Translations under genes and position numbers: made by a program
Shown: positions 58,979 through 64,000 of the stretch, one piece after another
Layout: the number at the start of each line of letters is the position of its first letter
How positions within the stretch are numbered: position 1 is the stretch's first letter
From: Larix kaempferi
Taxonomy: Eukaryota; Streptophyta; Pinopsida; Pinales; Pinaceae
NCBI GenBank assembly: GCA_027924585.1
Contig: BSBM01000068.1
Span: forward strand, 9,689,001-9,753,000
DNA length: 64,000 nucleotides
Direction of reading: 5' to 3'
Notes under the pieces: generated by a model
What the model saw: only the letters and a program-made list of their open reading frames with translations
What the model was told of the DNA's origin: nothing
The model's database searches: none

Positions 58979-59689
58979 ATGGAATATTCTTTCGGGACTA
59001 CCAACCAAGGCACCCCTTTCCAGGGTATGCCATTTGTTATTCCCCCTTGTGGAACTGTTGGTCCTCCCTTTATGGATACGTTGAGTCTTCCTGGATTGAC
59101 GATAGGATTACCAGTATGGTTATTCTACAATCCGATTACGCCAAGTGCACCAATCGTGTCGGACCTAGGTCCTTCACCACATGAGCATCAATCTCATGAT
59201 GACCCTTCTCCTTCTCCGTCGAAAGTTGAATCGACTTCAATCTCTTCCTCTTCTCCTACTGAAAAATCTGATGTTAGTAAGAAGGATGGTGTGAAGAAGA
59301 AGAAAAGGAAGATTAAGAAGAAGAAATATAAGAAAGAGACCAAGCGTCAACCATCTACCTCTGATGGCACTCATTCTATGAGAACACGTCATAAGCCAAA
59401 GTTCCCTTGCAAACTTTGCAAGGGTGATCACATTCTCAAGAATTGTCCCAGTCTTTCCCGTGTGTTAGAAGTCTGGTCTAAAAACCCCAAACTGCTTGTA
59501 TCGTCAACCTCTAACCATCATATTGATGATACTCCCTCGACCAGTGACCCATTGGTGACGGGTCGGAAGGGTAGAGCTGCAGACCCTTGCTGGATATGCA
59601 AGGGCTTGCATCGTACTTACCTTTGTCCAAGCATGGATGAAGCTTCACGGTGGTTGGAAGATATTATTCTCAACAGGTGCTTCCAATAA
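58979..59689 (+). CDS. Gag-like protein with two zinc knuckles
   Basis: 236 codons without a break, starting MEYSFGTTNQGTPFQG. Layout: a Pro/Gly-rich N-terminal region (about 1-65), a Ser/Pro-rich acidic linker (66-100), a strongly basic Lys run (about 102-125), a first knuckle CKLCKGDHILKNC near 141-153 and a second CWICKGLHRTYLC near 205-217, both C-x2-C-x3-H-x4-C. This is the nucleocapsid end of a retroelement Gag; no capsid core is evident, so the N-terminal part may be missing or unlike known ones. It would bind element RNA. The next frame overlaps its 3' end by 40 bases in the -1 register. The lack of stops contrasts with every other element in the window. Confidence 0.7.
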   Translation: MEYSFGTTNQGTPFQGMPFVIPPCGTVGPPFMDTLSLPGLTIGLPVWLFYNPITPSAPIVSDLGPSPHEHQSHDDPSPSPSKVESTSISSSSPTEKSDVSKKDGVKKKKRKIKKKKYKKETKRQPSTSDGTHSMRTRHKPKFPCKLCKGDHILKNCPSLSRVLEVWSKNPKLLVSSTSNHHIDDTPSTSDPLVTGRKGRAADPCWICKGLHRTYLCPSMDEASRWLEDIILNRCFQ

Positions 59690-60210
59690 GCGATAGTAAG
59701 TTGTCCCTCGACCCCCCACTGGTTGACCAAGTGGTCAATCCAGTTTCATCTGTAGTTAATCCCACTCTTCCTTCGGAGAGTGAAGTGATTGAGTCGATCT
59801 CATCTCCACTCAATCCCGCTCTTTCATTGGAGAAAGTCCAGACTGAAGTAGTCACCATGACACAATATTCGTCTCATTCTTATCTTCCAAGTGCGAGTGA
59901 ATTGGAAACCGCTGATGTTTTCCTACTCAGTTCAGAATGTCCCAGGCAAGGGGAAACCGTGTCCATTTCTATAGGACTCCCTCCAAGTATTGAGGTTATT
60001 TCCTTTGATTGGAATGGTCTAACAGAATCTCATCTTCCTTCGAGTATTCCTTTTCAAATATCTGTAGGAGTTTGCAATAAAGGAATCTTTCATACGATAG
60101 TTGAGGAGGGAGCTTTTGTTAGTATTTTAAAAAATGAGATAGACCCCTCTAGCATAGTTTACCTTTGGTTTCAAGCTTGGACAAAAATGAAACCATCCAC
60201 TCGAGCATAG
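59650..60210 (+). pseudogene. overlapping frame with retropepsin-like fragment
   Basis: 186 codons in the -1 frame relative to the Gag-like ORF. A Ser/Pro-rich first half is followed by FQISVGVCNKGIFHTIVEEG and AFVSIL, which resembles the start of a Ty3/gypsy protease of the 'D-E-G-A-S' type, with Glu where the catalytic Asp is expected. It then runs directly into the hairpin array and ends at 60210. So the protease is cut off soon after its first motif. A -1 frameshift from the Gag ORF is conceivable, but I see no classic slippery heptamer in the overlap. Confidence 0.5.
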
Positions 60211-61335
60211 TTTTATTCCATTTCAAGCTCGTTAAAAAATAAGATGGGCCCCCTTGAGCATAGTTTTATTCCATTTCAAGCTCGTTAAAAAATAAGATGG
60301 GCCCCCTCAAGCATAGTTATTGTCTATTTTAAGCTTGTGTAAAAATGAAATAGATCTCCCTCCCATCGGTTCAAGTCTTGCATTAGAGTTAAAACTTGAA
60401 CCTTCATTTCATCTGATTCTTGTTTTCCCCCCCTTGGTGAACATTTTCATATTAGTAGCCAGGTTGGTAGTTGGGTTAGCAAGCATCATTTTCAAACGAA
60501 ATGAAGCTTGGGGGGCATGCCACATGTCATACCATCAGCAATCATGTTGAGGGAACACTACCATGTTAAGCCGCTAGTAATCATGCTGGGGGAATTTTCC
60601 AATCTCTGGGCATCATGTTGGGAAGGAACCCGTCAATGGGCCTTAACCTATGAGCATAGTTCCCTTTCTGTGTCAAGCTCTTTAAAAAATGAAACAAGTC
60701 ATTCGAGCAGAGTTCTATTCCTGTGTCAAGCTCATTAAAAAATGAAACATATCATTTCCCTTTGAGTCGAGTCTCCTCGTAGACTTAGTACCTGAACCTT
60801 CTTTTCACTCGCCTATGCCTTAGGGGAATGAAATGAAGCTTGGGGGCATGTGTTCAACCTCTAGAAGTTACATTGAAGTCAAATCGATTGCCTCTCCACA
60901 CCACGTTGGAGCTAAGTCACTTACTTCTAGCAATCATGCTGGGGGCATGTACCAACCTTTGGATTTCATGACGGGAAGAAGTTCTCCATTGGGAACATTT
61001 TTTAGCATACTTTCCTTTCTTAGGTTTCGAGCTCATTAAACCATGAAAAATATCCTGAGCATAGTTCATTTTTTGTTACAAGCTCGTTAAAAAATGAAGC
61101 AGACATCATGAGCATTCTTCCAACCTATCTTCGAGCTCGTTAAAAACAGTAAGATGGCATTTGAGCTTACTTTTTCACTTTTTTCGTGCTCTGGTTGAAA
61201 CATGAAAAGTGGTTTGAGCTTACTTTCTACTTTTTCGTGCTCTGGTTAAAACATGAAAAATGGTTTGAGATTAGTTTTTACTTTTTCGTGATCTGGTTCA
61301 AACATGAAAAAGATTCCGAGTGCTTTTGATACCAT
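60150..61335 (+). repeat. 53-bp-period hairpin array
   Basis: Units begin GAGCATAGTT and end CAAGCTCGTTAAAAAATGA or variants. Starts at 60150, 60203, 60256 and 60309; again at 60652 and 60705; again at 61057, 61110, 61163, 61216 and then 61267 and 61318 (51). Register is kept inside each block. Each unit can fold through TTTCA/TGAAA or, in the later units, TTTTTCGTG/CATGAAAAA arms. Spacers between blocks carry a polypurine-like GCTTGGGGGCATG (about 60504, 60836 and 60936). Confidence 0.85.
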
Positions 61336-61985
61336 TCTCATGTTCATTAAAAATTTGAGTTAAAAAGGTGTGTCTAACGAGTATAGGTTTATCACTTTAT
61401 CCGACCTCGCTAGACTATTTACAGAAAATGAACTGTGCCTAGTTTACTTTTTCCTTTGTCATACTCGGTCATCAACCATGACAAAGTTGTTCATGGAGTC
61501 CTTTTAAGCTCTTTTCAAACTCCCTAAATAGGAAAAGATTTTCAAGCGAACTTGATGCTTTCACGCTTGTAAAAGCATTTGAATGATCATCTTTCTAGTG
61601 ATAGTTTACCCCTTTTTCGTACTAGGAAGCACTATTTATGAAAAAGGAATACTCCAACCAACCATGGTTGGAAGAGTCCTCTCTTGTGTTGTTTTACCCT
61701 TTTTCGAGTGATGAGGCTAACTTTACAAAAAAGGACCGTTGGAGTCCCCTTTAGTTCTTTTCAGACTCTCTAAACGTGAAATGACGCCGAGTTTTCCTTC
61801 TCTGGACTCGTTAAATTTTAAAAATTGAAGGGCCCATTCTGGGATGAACCCCTCCTTTCCTAGGTTCGTAAAACATTTGGGATTGGACTCATCTATGAGA
61901 TGAGCTATACCGAGCATCTGGTTACCCTCATCAAGCTCGTCAAAAACACATGAGGCACTCATCAATCATGATGGAGAAAAAGGGA
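61336..61985 (+). repeat. diverged continuation of hairpin region
   Basis: No fixed period, but stems continue: CTTTGTCAT/ATGACAAAG at 61454 and 61478, and CCTTTTTCGTA/TATGAAAAAGG at 61611 and 61637. GAGC/GCTC and TTAAA phrases recur. Probably older units of the same array. Confidence 0.55.
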
Positions 61986-63086
61986 AGATTTTGTGTTACA
62001 TCTTAATTACGGCAGTACATAGTCACTCTTGAACATGGCACTCATTTGCATTTGCATTCAGTACTTGGATAATATGTTTGTCCTCGAGTCTTGTCAATTC
62101 CATGAGTTGCGTCACTCCTTTGGATCATCCAAAGAATGCTTCCACCATCAGTTGCATTAGGGGTTGGTAACAGTCTCGTCATGTCAATACTGCCAAGTCA
62201 TGCCATGCCCATGTTCAAGAGACATTTGTTACTCATCTTCTGTAGTCTGTATACCTTCAATCATGTTGGTCTACCTTGAGTCAGTCTTGTACATTACTCT
62301 ACTGTCTGATCTACACCAAACATCAATTATCGAGTTTCATGTCAATGATAGGGGATTCATCATGGCCCTCCTTCGACGGGTTCATCTTCGTCGACTTCAA
62401 ATCATCATTCGAGGATTGAACTTAGAAACCAATCAAGTACCTTGGGCCTGCATGCCTCAATGGCAGGTTACCTTGCTTTCAACATGAGTTTACATCATTG
62501 ACTCTTGATTGAAATATTTCATCCAGCGTTCGACTTCAAATCATTTATTCACGCTTGATGATATGTACTGTGATACTTTGGGAATCATTGGCATCAATGG
62601 TGATCTCCCTCACACTTGTTAACGGTATACATTAATGACTGGTAATCAAGTGGTTTCTACCATGTTCGAATCCAAGACATTGTAATCACATGGATAGATT
62701 CGTATCATTATGGCTTCAGCTTGAAGACCCCGGGGAAGTTATTTTCTACTCGGGTTGCGATGGAGATTGTTTGGGACGCAAAGATCCACTTTTGTATTGG
62801 TCGTGGCTGTGTTGTTAGTTCAGAGTTACACGGATCCACTTTTGTATTGGTCGTGGTTTTGTTATTATCTCATCATGGATCTACAATTGTGTCTAGTATC
62901 CATGATTGTGTTTAGTCGATCTTTACTATCATGGATCTGCAATGTATTGGTCGGCAGCCATGTTTTGTGTTGTATGAGACTTGTGGATCTCAGGTCATTT
63001 CTGTAGCAACTCCTTCCAACCAGCAAGTCCTTGCCATTTTTCTTTCTATCAAAGCATTTCACCTGTACATCCTTAACATCTTCATG
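61986..63086 (+). other. 3' internal region of polymerase-less element
   Basis: No supported frame. A 'tcatggatctacaa' and 'tggatccacttttgtattgg' phrase recurs between 62787 and 62945, a small local repeat. Confidence 0.45.
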
Positions 63087-63101
63087 CTTTGGGGGGCATT
63101 C
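63087..63101 (+). promoter_or_regulatory. polypurine-like tract before 3' LTR
   Basis: CTTTGGGGGGCATTC directly before TGTTACACC; G-run in the expected position of the plus-strand primer. Confidence 0.7.
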
Positions 63102-64000
63102 TGTTACACCAAAATGTCGTCACCCTTCTGCAAGTGTCACAAGTGTCGCAAGTGTTGCAAGTGTCGTCGTCATGACCTAGTGTCGTCATCATGACCGTTG
63201 CAAGTACCATCATTATGACCAAGTGTTGTCATCATGACCGTTGTGATAATGTCATCATCTTGACCATTGTGTATACATCCCTGAAGTCATCTGGACCAAG
63301 TATTCATTTGGGAGGATTTGTACTCAGTTTGTACAACCTTTTGAGAGGTCGTCGCAGGTTGAACATTAGCAACATGCGACGTCGCATGTTGCTCTATAGC
63401 AAGGTGCGACGAGGTCTATTAATGGGAAAAAATAGCCATTTCGAGATCTTTCTCGAAGCTTTCCCATTTGGAGGCTTATCCATGATCTCTTGGAGAGCTA
63501 GTACTCGAGCCCTAACTCATTGGGAGGATCCCCTATCTCTCTCCTACCATCTCTCAACCTATCATATCCATAACCCCATCCACTTAGTCCTATATAAGTG
63601 AGGCTCACTCCCATACCAAAGGGAGGAAGACTATGGTATCTACATGCTGGTGAAATCTCTCTTAGGACACCTTCACTCACCTCTTGAAGAATTCATGCTT
63701 CCTTGGAAGGGCTTGGCAATTGGCTTGTGTGGAGAACGGCTGCTACGTTAAGTCATTGGTTGTAGTTCTATATCTCTATCATGTACTCCTCTATTTGCAG
63801 TAATACAAATGCTTTCCACCAATATCGCTCTCATATGTGATGATGTTGTGTTGTTTACGTGCTTAATTGTTTACATAGATCTTTTATTGTATAGATGCTC
63901 TTTACTCGTTTCTCTTTTCTGTGTCTTAACAGGTCTTGCAGCTTAGATCTGACAACCGTGGGACGTGGAGCAACATTAAAGAGAAATGATAGAAAATCAA
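63102..64000 (+). repeat. 3' LTR of polymerase-less element (cut by window end)
   Basis: Collinear with 55845-56745; about 22 differences in the 510 bases compared, plus a 12-base repeat-number difference near 63145. Its TATA box is at about 63591. The last ~120 bases of the LTR lie outside. Confidence 0.9.

Larger units (their letters stand above)
55845..64000 (+). mobile_element. LTR retrotransposon without polymerase, right end outside window
   Basis: LTRs at 55845-56868 and from 63102 on are about 96% alike by eye and enclose 6.2 kb. The interior has a primer site, a long leader, a Gag-like ORF with two zinc knuckles, an overlapping frame with a protease-like piece, and then a 53-bp-period hairpin array where pol should be. 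No reverse transcriptase, RNase H or integrase motif was found on either strand. It would need enzymes from a relative, probably Ty3/gypsy judging by the knuckle and protease style. It lies inside the copia element at 50.1 kb. Confidence 0.88.

Noticed and set aside
59650-59689. Programmed -1 frameshift between the knuckle ORF and the protease-like frame
   Set aside because: The overlap exists, but no X-XXY-YYZ slippery heptamer was seen in it, and the second frame is truncated anyway.
63191-63601. 136-codon frame, partly shared with 56063-56335
   Set aside because: It lies wholly within the LTR and starts at different places in the two copies; LTR identity alone explains the shared frame.

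Overview
The window looks like intergenic, retrotransposon-packed nuclear DNA from a seed plant with a large genome; a gymnosperm such as a conifer is my best guess, but this is inference. The basis is a dense pile of old, diverged LTR retrotransposons of both Ty1/copia and Ty3/gypsy type, initiator-Met-tRNA primer sites, an L1-type LINE carrying a plant-type RNase H domain, AT-rich spacer, many premature stops that fit C-to-T decay of methylated CAG codons, and no convincing intact host gene, tRNA or rRNA.

Layout. 1-7.1 kb: spacer with a decayed Ty3/gypsy gag (about 0.6-2.3 kb) and an LTR-like promoter near 6.9 kb. 7.5-17.3 kb: two same-direction fragments of one gypsy-like family (8033-11530 and 15290-17275), each an LTR 3' part, a primer-binding site and a leader. 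The first is interrupted by a 1,258-bp terminal-inverted-repeat element (8751-10008) full of CTCGATCGAG palindromes; the second copy shows the empty site. 18.6-21.1 kb, minus strand: a decayed, apparently intron-containing coding region that I do not recognise. 24.6-30.1 kb: a LINE with a 16-bp target duplication, ORF2 with endonuclease, reverse transcriptase, zinc finger and RNase H. 31.7-36.6 kb: a minus-strand copia element with two LTRs, a 5-bp target duplication, a 44-bp x 11 array, decayed gag and pol remnants. 38.4-48.7 kb: a complete but dead Ty3/gypsy element (probably Tekay/Del-like) whose zinc knuckle and protease region is tandemly duplicated. 50.1-55.8 kb: a plus-strand copia element with 5' LTR and whole gag-pol, lacking a visible 3' LTR. 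From 55.8 kb past the window end: an LTR element without polymerase whose interior holds a zinc-knuckle ORF, a protease-like fragment and a long 53-bp-period, hairpin-rich array.

How it fits together: nearly all coding sequence belongs to mobile elements, and all of it is broken by stops or frameshifts. The elements are nested. The polymerase-less element sits just after the copia pol and probably separates that element from its 3' LTR. The autonomous elements supply gag, protease, integrase, reverse transcriptase and RNase H; the polymerase-less one would have depended on enzymes from a relative. The least explained items are the palindrome-rich inverted-repeat element, the hairpin array, the 44-bp array, the duplicated protease module and the minus-strand multi-exon pseudogene.
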